This document shows positions 25,934 to 34,189 of a stretch of DNA of 64,000 bases, piece after piece. Below the pieces are notes generated by a model. That model saw only the letters and a program-made list of their open reading frames with translations. It was not told the origin of the DNA and did not search any database. The translations under genes and the position numbers were made by a program. The stretch spans positions 186,001-250,000 of the forward strand of contig NZ_LN879453.1 of NCBI RefSeq assembly GCF_001403615.1, written 5' to 3'. Source of the DNA: Desnuesiella massiliensis. GTDB lineage: Bacteria; Bacillota; Clostridia; Clostridiales; Clostridiaceae. The stretch's first letter is position 1. The number at the start of each line of letters is the position of its first letter.

Positions 25934-27816
25934 TGCGTAGCTCCTTTTTTGTGCAAAAAAATAAATCCCGAACTTCGAGAAGTAAGGGATTTATGGTAAA
26001 ATATTAGTATGCTAAAACATAACATTTTACAAAAAAATTATACACTTAATCAAAGATATTTTCAATTAAAACTTCCAATAAATATCGATTGTATGATCCC
26101 AGAAAATGATTCAGTGCGTTTGCTAAGTCAATTTGTAGAGGAGATGGATTTAGAAGATTTATATTCGACTTATTCCCGAGTTAGGGAAAATCAAGCAACA
26201 CCACGTCAGATGCTGAAGATTGTACTCTATTCTTACATGAATCATAGTTATTCATCTCGTGCCATGGAAACAGCATGTCATCGTGATATTAACTTCATGT
26301 ACCTTCTTGAAAATTCACCAAAACCTGATCATTCAACTTTTGCAAGATTTAGAAGCTTGCACTTTGCACCCTGTGCTGAAAGAATTCTAGCTGAAATGAC
26401 AAAGTTTCTTCTTAACATAGGAGAGATATCTGGAGATGCTGTTTTCATTGATGGCACAAAAATTGAGGCTTGTGCAAACAAATATACTTTTGTTTGGAAA
26501 AAAGCTGTTACAAAAAACTTAGAAAAGCTACTAATTAAATTAGCAGATTTAGTGGCTGAATGCGAGGAATTATACGGCATCAAGCTTGTTTATCAGAATA
26601 AAGTAAAAATGAAACACGTAAAAAAGCTGCGAAAAAAACTTTATACTCTGAAACATAAAGAAAAGATAGAGTTTGTACATGGATGTGGAAAAAGAAAAAC
26701 TTCATTGCAGCGATCCATTGAAAAACTTGAGGAATACCTTGATAAATTAAAAGAATACACCCAGAAAATATATATTTGTGGTGATCGTAATAGTTATTCG
26801 AAGACTGATCATGATGCAACTTTTATGCACATGAAAGATGATCATATGCGCAACTCACAGCTAAAACCAGGTTATAATGTTCAGCATGGTGTGGACTCTG
26901 AATATATAGTGTGGCTTACCGTGGGCGACCAGCCCACAGATACCAACACCATAATTCCATTTCTCAAAAGTATGGAGGCGTTCCTAACATTTAGATATAA
27001 AAAAGTGGTTGCAGATGCTGGATATGAAAGCGAAGAGAATTATGTGTATCTTGAAGAAAATGGACAACTGGCATTTATCAAACCATCAAACTATGAAATA
27101 TCTAAAACAAGAAAATACAAGAATGACATCAGTCGAATAGAAAACATGGAATACAATGAAGCTGGTGATTACTATACTTGTGAAAATAATAAAAAGTTAA
27201 CAGTTAGCAAAACGATAAAAAGAAAAAGTAAAACTGGATATCAAAGTGAGAAAACCATATATATCTGCGAGGATTGCAGTAACTGTTCACACAAAAGTAG
27301 ATGTATAAAAGGAAACAACTGTAAAACTCCATTAGAAGAAAGATTAAAAAATCTTGAAACATCAAAGTTATTTAACATGCTGAGGAAAAAGGATCTCGAA
27401 AGAATTGTAAGCAAAGAAGGTTGTGAACTCAGAATGAATCGAAGCATACAAGCTGAAGGTTCTTTTGGAGAGATTAAGCAAGATATGGGATTTCGAAGAT
27501 TTCTGTGCAAAGGAAAGCAGAATGTTTTGTCCGAAAGTATCCTTTTGGCTATGGCACATAACATAAACAAACTACATAACAAAATTCAGTCAAACAGAAC
27601 TGGAACACACCTTTTTTTGTTAAAAAGCACTGCCTAATTTTAGACTTTTAAAAAACAAGTATTCTGAAAAAAGTCTTAAGCGAAAGGGCTTATTAAAGTG
27701 CGCCATTTTTAAGGTATAGAGATGAATTTATTTGCAAATCTCTTTAAAATTGCTATAAAACAGTACAAAATAGGAGCTGAGCATTAGCGGTTTTTAACCG
27801 CTAATGCGACAGCCCC
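25910..27816 (+). mobile_element. IS1182-family element, copy 3 (divergent)
   Basis: A 1.91 kb element with ends GGGGCTGTCGCACTAA and GGGGCTGTCGCATTAG, each folding into a terminal hairpin. It lies between two convergent genes. The flanks AAAT and ATTT rejoin to a palindrome with no duplication, and the rejoined sequence restores stops for both genes. Its transposase is clearly diverged from copies 1 and 2 except for one patch. Confidence 0.9.
26009..27637 (+). CDS. IS1182-family transposase (divergent)
   Basis: A 542-residue transposase with the same architecture as the other two (IPENDSVRLLSQ, FIDGTKIEACANKYTFVWKK, TDHDATFMHMKD, ADAGYESEEN, CEDCSNC) but overall far lower identity. A 91-base stretch (26789-26879) is almost identical to copy 1. 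ATG follows TAAAAT and a small hairpin (AAATCCC/GGGATTT). No frameshift is seen. Confidence 0.9.
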   Translation: MLKHNILQKNYTLNQRYFQLKLPINIDCMIPENDSVRLLSQFVEEMDLEDLYSTYSRVRENQATPRQMLKIVLYSYMNHSYSSRAMETACHRDINFMYLLENSPKPDHSTFARFRSLHFAPCAERILAEMTKFLLNIGEISGDAVFIDGTKIEACANKYTFVWKKAVTKNLEKLLIKLADLVAECEELYGIKLVYQNKVKMKHVKKLRKKLYTLKHKEKIEFVHGCGKRKTSLQRSIEKLEEYLDKLKEYTQKIYICGDRNSYSKTDHDATFMHMKDDHMRNSQLKPGYNVQHGVDSEYIVWLTVGDQPTDTNTIIPFLKSMEAFLTFRYKKVVADAGYESEENYVYLEENGQLAFIKPSNYEISKTRKYKNDISRIENMEYNEAGDYYTCENNKKLTVSKTIKRKSKTGYQSEKTIYICEDCSNCSHKSRCIKGNNCKTPLEERLKNLETSKLFNMLRKKDLERIVSKEGCELRMNRSIQAEGSFGEIKQDMGFRRFLCKGKQNVLSESILLAMAHNINKLHNKIQSNRTGTHLFLLKSTA

Positions 27817-29556
27817 ATTTAAATCGCTCAGAGCCGCTTCTGTATGAGTAACATCTAAACAGTTTAAAAAAACATCTACTACGAAAGGGTCAAATTGAGT
27901 ACCCTTATTTTTTATTAGTTCTTTTATAGCTACTTCTTTTGCCATACCATTTCTATAAGGTCTATCCGATGTCATGGCATCATAAGCATCTGCAACACAT
28001 ACAATTCTGGCCCCCAAGGGAATAGCATCTCCCTTTAATCCATCGGGATAACCCTTACCATCATATCTTTCATGGTGATGCTTTATTATCACTGTCTCCT
28101 CTTTTAAATTTTTAACTTCTTTTAAAGAATTATATCCTTTTATAGAATGAGTTTTTATTTCTTCGTATTCTTCTTCTGTTAATCTCCCGGGCTTATTTAA
28201 TATATTTCCTGCTATTCCTATTTTACCTATGTCATGTAAAATTGATGCTACCCTTAGTCTCTCTAAATTAATATGAAAGTTATACTCCATATTAAGGCGC
28301 TCCCCAATCTGCAGAGCATAGATAGTTACCATTTTTGAATGTCCCGCAGTGTACTCATCCTTTATCTCTATTAAATTTAATAATGCATGAATAATCTGTA
28401 TGTACTGATCTTGTTTTTCTCTTTCTTTTTTGTTTATAGTACTTATCATTTCTGTTACCTCGTCATTGGAAGCCTTTAATTCTTCATTATATACCAATAG
28501 CTCCTGTTCTCTCTGGTTAACCTTTTTAGCCATATTGTAAAATCTATTCATAAAATCATTTACTTCCTTGTAAGGGTACAGATCTTGTAAGGATAAGTCA
28601 TAATTTCCTTGTTCAATTTTTGATACTTTGGTTAATAATATATTTATATATTTTGTAATAATACCAGAATTTCTAGCAGAAAACAGCAAAATAAACATTA
28701 GAAGCAACACTATTGTTATGAATGAAATAAAAATTATGCCTTTAAATACATCTAAATTGGCAAATATACTGTGCTGTATAATAACATAAGTGGAACTGCT
28801 TTCATCTGCTCTAATGGTTGTCAGCGTATATTTATTAGCATTGGAATCCCTATGCATAAAGGTTTTAAAATTACCATTCCGCATATTGTATATTATTTGT
28901 GAATCAAGTAATCTTATATCGCTATTATTCCTTGAATCGCTTGAAAATATAACCTCACCATTATTCCAAGCAACGTAATACTTTATGTCCTTTACCTCCT
29001 TAGAGCTTTGGATAAAATCAGGACTTATAAATAGAACCATAAAAGCTTTAGCTTCATTTAATTCAAAGGGAGTTACAAAGCTCATGGATACTTTCTTACT
29101 AAAATTAGATACAAAAGGATCAGATATAATAGTATTGTTTGCATTAATAGCCTTTTTATAATAACTTTTTTTACTAAAATCATAATTTAAAAGTCCAACA
29201 TAGCTCTGAGATGCTTTGATAACTTTACCCTTGTCATCTAATATAATGAATCCCGAAACATCTTGTTCATCCTTAATTTTAAGCTCCATGGACTTAATTT
29301 TATCCTCGTCTGCAAGCTTACTTTCCATAATTCTCGCTAAATTTTTGCACATAGCCTCTAGTCTATTTTCTTTTTGGGTTATATTAGAAATAAGCACATT
29401 GGAAAGGTTTTCTTCATTGGATTTCATCATTATATAGGATAGAGAAAGTGAGAACATTCCTACGATAGTTATTATAAATAGGCAAAACAGCATACTAGCT
29501 TTAAGCATTCCATAAAAGGACGCTTCTTTAATACTTCCAATCTTTTTAGAGTCCAT
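27784..29556 (-). CDS. HD-GYP cyclic-di-GMP phosphodiesterase with extracellular sensor
   Basis: A 590-residue membrane sensor. Membrane segments at about 17-40 and 270-292 enclose a Cache-like ligand domain (45-265; GFIILDDKGKVIKASQ, SDPFVSNFSKKVSMSFVTPF). A linker/HAMP-like and coiled-coil region precedes an HD-GYP domain (about 385-575) with HDIGKIGI and HHERYDGKGYPDGLKG, the catalytic motifs for degrading cyclic-di-GMP. The last ten residues (GAVALAVKNR) are encoded by the IS end; the native end would be IYFI. RBS GGAGG lies inside the end of the upstream binding-protein gene, one base apart, so the two are coupled. Confidence 0.9.
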   Translation of the reverse strand: MDSKKIGSIKEASFYGMLKASMLFCLFIITIVGMFSLSLSYIMMKSNEENLSNVLISNITQKENRLEAMCKNLARIMESKLADEDKIKSMELKIKDEQDVSGFIILDDKGKVIKASQSYVGLLNYDFSKKSYYKKAINANNTIISDPFVSNFSKKVSMSFVTPFELNEAKAFMVLFISPDFIQSSKEVKDIKYYVAWNNGEVIFSSDSRNNSDIRLLDSQIIYNMRNGNFKTFMHRDSNANKYTLTTIRADESSSTYVIIQHSIFANLDVFKGIIFISFITIVLLLMFILLFSARNSGIITKYINILLTKVSKIEQGNYDLSLQDLYPYKEVNDFMNRFYNMAKKVNQREQELLVYNEELKASNDEVTEMISTINKKEREKQDQYIQIIHALLNLIEIKDEYTAGHSKMVTIYALQIGERLNMEYNFHINLERLRVASILHDIGKIGIAGNILNKPGRLTEEEYEEIKTHSIKGYNSLKEVKNLKEETVIIKHHHERYDGKGYPDGLKGDAIPLGARIVCVADAYDAMTSDRPYRNGMAKEVAIKELIKNKGTQFDPFVVDVFLNCLDVTHTEAALSDLNGAVALAVKNR

Positions 29557-29557
29557 G

Positions 29558-30658
29558 CTACTTATCCTCCACTTTAGAAAATTCCCCTTTATTTGCTCTT
29601 AGTATATATTCTTTTCTTTTGGAATCTCCATACTTATCAAAGCTGATCTTTGACTCTATACCTTCAAAGCTCTCTCTATCTGATAATATACTCTTTAAAC
29701 TTTTATGCTTTGTGAATTTTTCTCCGTATATATCCCTAGCTATATATATAGCCTCATAGGTAGTTGCAGTAATCATGCTATTTTTTTTATTAAAACTAGC
29801 TAACTCTTTTTCTAAGGCATCATAATGTCCATATTTTGAACTTATATCTATGGGAGTAATTACTGTAAATCCTTCTATGCTCTTACCTCCATATTCTATT
29901 AAATTATAATCTCCGCTCCATGAAAAACTAAAAATAGGTTTATTTTTAATATCTATCATATTTAGTTTTTGAGCTACAAAAGCACTTTCTGTAGCAGAAC
30001 ATAGGGTTAAAATTGCAGAAGAATTCATTATCTCCTGAGGATAGTTTACCTCAAAAAGCTCATAATGCTCTTGCCAAGTAATCTTGTAGGCAATCCTTCC
30101 TCCCCGCTTTAATATCTCACTTTCTACAGAAGCAACATACTCCTTATTTTCCTTGTTATAAATTACGGTAAAATTCTTTTCTATCTTATCTTTGTCTAGA
30201 TGATCAAAGAGAGCTTGTACTTCTTCTGAATCATCGGGAAGAAGCTTATATATATTATCCTCTATACCACTCAAGGATGTAGCCGTAGCATTAGCACTTA
30301 GGCATATCATATCGTACTTCTTTAAAAAAGGTCTTATTTTAACTAAATTTTCGCTGGTGGCTGTAGATATTATAAGCTCTACATTTTCCTTTTTTAGTTC
30401 TTCAAAAATGGTCTCTGTGTCTGAAAAATTTGTATTCTTTATTATTATTTTTATTTTTCTGCCGAATATCCCCTTATCCTTATTTATTTGCTCTTCAGCT
30501 ATTCTGGCAGCAAATAGGGATGTAGTACAAAAGGCATTCCCCTCTTCTTCAAAGTCTCCAATCAAAGCTATTTTAACAGGAGTATTTATCTTTAATAAGA
30601 TAAATACTCCAAAAAGTAGAGTCAACAGTATTGCTAATAAACCATAAATTTTTTTCAT
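29558..30658 (-). CDS. membrane-anchored periplasmic-binding-type protein
   Basis: A 366-residue protein of the branched-chain amino-acid binding (type I periplasmic) fold: VKIALIGDFEEEG, FAARIAEEQINKDKGIFGRKI, LISTATSENL, IFSFSWSGDYNLIEYGG. The N-terminal hydrophobic segment (4-22) has no lipobox cysteine, so it is probably an uncleaved anchor. No transporter genes are adjacent. It directly precedes, by one base, the HD-GYP sensor, so I infer it feeds a ligand signal to that protein rather than to an importer. Gap of 13 bases to the upstream regulator. Confidence 0.8.
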   Translation of the reverse strand: MKKIYGLLAILLTLLFGVFILLKINTPVKIALIGDFEEEGNAFCTTSLFAARIAEEQINKDKGIFGRKIKIIIKNTNFSDTETIFEELKKENVELIISTATSENLVKIRPFLKKYDMICLSANATATSLSGIEDNIYKLLPDDSEEVQALFDHLDKDKIEKNFTVIYNKENKEYVASVESEILKRGGRIAYKITWQEHYELFEVNYPQEIMNSSAILTLCSATESAFVAQKLNMIDIKNKPIFSFSWSGDYNLIEYGGKSIEGFTVITPIDISSKYGHYDALEKELASFNKKNSMITATTYEAIYIARDIYGEKFTKHKSLKSILSDRESFEGIESKISFDKYGDSKRKEYILRANKGEFSKVEDK

Positions 30659-30671
30659 AATTACCTCTTTT

Positions 30672-31364
30672 TTATAGTTTTATTTCTACTTTATCTAACT
30701 TTGCAATGACTCTAATATCCTTCACATTTACAGTTTCTGTTTTAAGGGTGCCTTTATTATATATAAGCAAGGCCTTTGTATTATCTAATTTTTTAACTTG
30801 CCTTATAAATCTTTCCCCATTATGCTCTAATAAGCATATAGTATTATTTTCAACTTCTTTAATACTATGGCAAAAGGCAATATCGCCTTTTGATATTCTA
30901 AATCCAGCCATATCATCATTCTCTATCTCTAAAAAAAACACTTTATCTAAGGCATATCCTTCTATCTTGTTACCATGTACAGGCAGTTGCCTATAGGCAA
31001 TAGACTTTTGTAATGAATAATCCATTACTGGCACATTCTTTAAAACATCTCCAAAGGCTTGATTCCACACCTCTTCCACAGGCTTTTTAGGAGAGGTTTC
31101 CATGGAATAAACCCTTTTAACCTCGGTGTTTACTTCTTTAGCTGACTCTTTAAAGGTTTCTTCTTCTACAGACATACCTATATCGTTTATTTCTCTATTT
31201 AGAGCTTTAGATATTCTTGACATTAAACTTTCATTAACTATTTTTCTTCCTGCTTCTATTTCATTAACATAACTCTCTGCTACACCTAGCTTTTTAGCTA
31301 ATTGCTTTTGAGTGATGTTGCTTTCTAATCGCGCTTTTTTAATTTTTTCTCCTACTCTACTCAA
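30672..31364 (-). CDS. XRE-family regulator with S24/LexA-like C-terminal domain
   Basis: A 230-residue regulator. A helix-turn-helix of the XRE type (about 6-58; ITQKQLAKKLGVAESYVNEIEAGRK) and a C-terminal LexA/S24-like beta fold (about 120-215; DDMAGFRISKGDIAFCHSIKEVE). The catalytic Ser of self-cleaving members is not evident (DDMAGF instead of DSM), so self-cleavage is doubtful. The TTG start overlaps the end of the upstream DUF3783 gene, with AAGGGCGAG as ribosome binding site. Likely regulator of this cluster (inference). Confidence 0.8.
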   Translation of the reverse strand: MSRVGEKIKKARLESNITQKQLAKKLGVAESYVNEIEAGRKIVNESLMSRISKALNREINDIGMSVEEETFKESAKEVNTEVKRVYSMETSPKKPVEEVWNQAFGDVLKNVPVMDYSLQKSIAYRQLPVHGNKIEGYALDKVFFLEIENDDMAGFRISKGDIAFCHSIKEVENNTICLLEHNGERFIRQVKKLDNTKALLIYNKGTLKTETVNVKDIRVIAKLDKVEIKL

Positions 31365-31736
31365 TTATGCTCGCCCTTTCTGACTGTTCTTATACCATTC
31401 TCTTTCTTCCATGAGATGCTCCAATAAATAATTAAAAGACCACTGAGCAGAGGTTTCTGTAACTACTGCTAATATAACCTCTTTTCCCATAGTAGCTCTA
31501 ATTAACTTTATGACCTTATCTAATTCGCTATCTTCATAATTATTAAATAAAATTACCTTCTCATTTGGAATCTCTCCAGTATATATATCAAATTTTAATC
31601 CTTCGATTATATCTTCTATTTTCATATTACCCATTTCGGCAGTAACTACCTTATGGTTAATATTGGACATCTTTAGTATATCTAGGTGTTCCTTTTCTAG
31701 ACCGTAAGCAAGCATTAACTTGTCATTACTCAACAT
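31365..31736 (-). CDS. DUF3783-domain protein
   Basis: A 123-residue protein with the DUF3783 signature: PNEKVILFNNYEDSELDKVI, then AVVTETSAQWSFNYLLEHLMEEREW. Function unknown. ATG 31736 is preferred to GTG 31742 because AAAGGAG then sits seven bases upstream. The stop overlaps the next gene's start region, and ppiB is 12 bases upstream, so all are in one transcript. Confidence 0.75.
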   Translation of the reverse strand: MLSNDKLMLAYGLEKEHLDILKMSNINHKVVTAEMGNMKIEDIIEGLKFDIYTGEIPNEKVILFNNYEDSELDKVIKLIRATMGKEVILAVVTETSAQWSFNYLLEHLMEEREWYKNSQKGRA

Positions 31737-31748
31737 ATTCACACTCCT

Positions 31749-32264
31749 TTATACTCTTTCTGGCTCACTATAATCAACGCCGAAGGTATCTACCGTTACT
31801 TCTTCCATTACTTGATCTTCATAAGGTCTATCTCTAAAATCTGTTTTAGTAGCTACGATAGCATCTGCAAGCTCCATTCCCTCTAACACTTTTCCAAAAG
31901 CAGCATATTGCCCATCTAAATGAGGTGCATCCTCAACCATTATAAAAAATTGACTTCCTGCAGAGTTTGGATGATTAGCTCTAGCCATGGAAATAACCCC
32001 TCTATGATGGTTTAAAGTATTCTTAAACTTATTTGAGGTGAATTCTCCTTTTATTGAGTAACCAGGACCGCCCATTCCTGTGCCTTCCGGGCATCCACCT
32101 TGAATCATAAAACCTGGTATAACCCTATGAAATATCAGCCCATTATAGAAACCCTTATTTACAAGACTAATAAAGTTATTCACTGTATTTGGAGCTACCT
32201 CAGGATAAAGTTCAATCTTTATATTACCACCATTATTGGTTTTTATATTTACTATTGGATTCAT
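31749..32264 (-). CDS. ppiB: peptidyl-prolyl cis-trans isomerase (cyclophilin)
   Basis: A 171-residue cytoplasmic cyclophilin, full length. Active-site blocks FHRVIPGFMIQGG, GSQFFIMVEDAPHLDG and AFGKVLEG are all present. It accelerates proline isomerisation during protein folding. RBS AAAGGAG. It is the first gene of the run ppiB-DUF3783-XRE-binding protein-HD-GYP. Confidence 0.92.
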   Translation of the reverse strand: MNPIVNIKTNNGGNIKIELYPEVAPNTVNNFISLVNKGFYNGLIFHRVIPGFMIQGGCPEGTGMGGPGYSIKGEFTSNKFKNTLNHHRGVISMARANHPNSAGSQFFIMVEDAPHLDGQYAAFGKVLEGMELADAIVATKTDFRDRPYEDQVMEEVTVDTFGVDYSEPERV

Positions 32265-32457
32265 ATTTTTCTCCTTTCAAACCTTAAAATTAAATATATA
32301 TTATTACTCCTATTATACTCTGTAACTTATATTATACTCAATATTTTATTCTGTATTTTTAATAGCATTCTTAAATCTTAATTTATTGCAAAAATAAAAG
32401 GACTGGTATATCAACCAACCCCTATTTTAAACACAGAAAGCGCCTTAGCTATAAATA

Positions 32458-32724
32458 TTAAAATGCAGTACCTAGAACTACTCTTCTATAATCTCTGTAG
32501 TTTGATAAGTTTTTAACGTTTATCCTCGAAAAAATATAATCTCTTCCCTCAGTGTATATTAATTCAGTGAATAGACAACATAAAAATGTAGTTGGAACCT
32601 TATTTATATCAGAAAAATCTAGTATAAGTTCTTTATCCATATTAGCTTTTATATAGTTTCTTAATACAATAGCATCCTCATCACTAAACTTTGTTCCCAA
32701 AACTTCTTTTACCTTTATATCCAT
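32458..32724 (-). CDS. STAS-like DUF4325 protein
   Basis: An 88-residue protein with the DUF4325/STAS-like pattern: MDIKVKEVLGTKFSDEDA, ELILDFSDINKVPTTFLCCL, then a short basic end. Such domains act in regulatory protein interactions and are often near toxin or signalling genes; no partner is adjacent here. GGGGTG fits ATG 32724; the longer frame to 32757 lacks a site. Confidence 0.65.
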   Translation of the reverse strand: MDIKVKEVLGTKFSDEDAIVLRNYIKANMDKELILDFSDINKVPTTFLCCLFTELIYTEGRDYIFSRINVKNLSNYRDYRRVVLGTAF

Positions 32725-32910
32725 ATAAGACACCCCATTTTTTAAATTTTCTTTCAATTCATCTTACACTTATAATATAACACCCCATTCTAAGTTTGTC
32801 AACTATTTAACAATGTGATTTTTAAAATTTTTAACTTTTTTGAAAATAGATTATATTTATTCTTTTACTTAAAATTATGACTTAAAAAAATCAAAAACCA
32901 CCTTACTCAT

Positions 32911-32957
32911 AAAAAATAACTAGTAAAATGTAAAGATACACCGACTAGTTATTTTTT
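32911..32957 (-). terminator. short foldback repeat acting as murI terminator
   Basis: AAAAAATAACTAGT and ACTAGTTATTTTTT arms around a 19-base loop. It lies 11 bases past the murI stop and is a short member of the AACTAGTCA repeat family. Confidence 0.7.
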
Positions 32958-32967
32958 AGATGGCTTA

Positions 32968-33759
32968 TTAATGCTCTTTTAACTCTAACAATTTATAGCA
33001 ATACCTAACTAAAAATTCCTCTTCACTGGAATTTAATATTTCTATTTTACCTTTAGAAAGTGAAGTATTGACTAATTCTTTTTCCTCTAGTTTTCTTTTA
33101 AGCTCCCTTGCAGTACCTTCACTGCCATCGATGATACTCACAGCTTTACCTACTACCTTTTGCAGTTCTTTTCTAATAAATGGATAATGAGTGCACCCTA
33201 ACACTATAGCTGCGATATCCGTTTTCAAGCTCTTTGCCAGCTTTTGTTTTAAGAATCTATTTAATTCTTTTCCTTCCAAAGTGCCTTTTTCAATAATCTC
33301 TACTAATCCAGCGCAGGGAACTGATTCGATAACTGAATCCTTAGCATAGACCTTTACTAAATTACTAAATTTCTTTTCTGCTAAGGTTAGAGGGGTAGCC
33401 ATTATGAGTATTTTGCCTTTTTTTCTCATTTCTACAGCAGGTTTTAGTGCAGGTTCTATGCCTATTATAGGAATATGCTTATATTCTTTTCTTAAATCCT
33501 CTATGGCAGCACTAGTAGCAGTATTACAGGCCACTACAATAGCTTTACATCCTTTATCTAAAAGAAGCTGTATTGCATTAAAGGTTAACTTCTTTACTTC
33601 TTCTAGAGGTCTTACCCCATAAGGAGCATTTTTTGAATCTCCAAAATATATGTAGTTTTCATTAGGAAGTATTTCTAAGGTCTTTTTTAAAACGCTTATA
33701 CCGCCAACCCCAGTATCAAAAAAGCCAATGGGTCTACTATTTACATCCTCTAGTTCCAT
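32968..33759 (-). CDS. murI: glutamate racemase
   Basis: A 263-residue cofactor-independent racemase making D-glutamate for peptidoglycan. The two catalytic cysteines are in VVACNTATSA and LGCTHYPF, and the substrate loop FFDTGVGGISVLK and GDSKNAPYG are intact. AAGGAG is eight bases before ATG 33759; two nearer in-frame starts (33765 and 33768) overlap the site. Single gene with a foldback terminator. Confidence 0.92.
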   Translation of the reverse strand: MELEDVNSRPIGFFDTGVGGISVLKKTLEILPNENYIYFGDSKNAPYGVRPLEEVKKLTFNAIQLLLDKGCKAIVVACNTATSAAIEDLRKEYKHIPIIGIEPALKPAVEMRKKGKILIMATPLTLAEKKFSNLVKVYAKDSVIESVPCAGLVEIIEKGTLEGKELNRFLKQKLAKSLKTDIAAIVLGCTHYPFIRKELQKVVGKAVSIIDGSEGTARELKRKLEEKELVNTSLSKGKIEILNSSEEEFLVRYCYKLLELKEH

Positions 33760-33977
33760 ATACATCACTCCTTAATGATTGAAATATTATCTATACATAT
33801 GCTCTTTTTATCACTCATAAACACTATTTTATCAAAAAAATATTTTGTTGTAAAAAAATATATAATATTTTATACGTATGATAATCTTATTTTGAATTCT
33901 ATAGTTCGTACAAACGTTTTCATCTGATTTTCTTGTTTTTTGAAACAATTTCCTTAGTATACTTCATATTTTTTCTA

Positions 33978-34006
33978 TTGACACAAGGTTTTCTTTATAA
34001 TAAAAT
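33978..34006 (+). promoter_or_regulatory. strong candidate promoter of the glutamine synthetase gene
   Basis: TTGACA (33978-33983), a 17-base spacer and TAAAAT (34001-34006). It implies a leader of about 165 bases. The remainder of the 33760-34178 gap holds AT-rich DNA and the leader frame below. Confidence 0.6.
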
Positions 34007-34123
34007 CATCCTATATTTTTATTTCAATTCTTTTTACGTACACATATCTATGTTTATACATATAATTTTATTGTAATATGAAAATAATGATTTAACTTTA
34101 AACGAAAGGAAGTGAAGTATACC

Positions 34124-34189
34124 TTGCATATACCGTACCTTTCCCCTAGGTTAATATATGCTTTTAGGTATAGTATTTATGTTAAATGA
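34124..34189 (+). CDS. possible leader peptide overlapping the glutamine synthetase start
   Basis: A 21-codon frame from TTG, preceded by the best ribosome binding site in the leader (AAAGGAAGTG, nine bases upstream). It ends at TGA 34187-34189, just past the synthetase start at 34179. The synthetase start itself has no clear site, and an in-frame stop at 34152 excludes a longer protein. Coding status is unproven. Confidence 0.35.
   Translation: MHIPYLSPRLIYAFRYSIYVK

Noticed and set aside
27784..32264. XRE/S24-like regulator cluster as a prophage or defence island
   Set aside because: Neighbours are a cyclophilin, a binding protein and a signalling enzyme; no integrase, nuclease or toxin-like gene is present.
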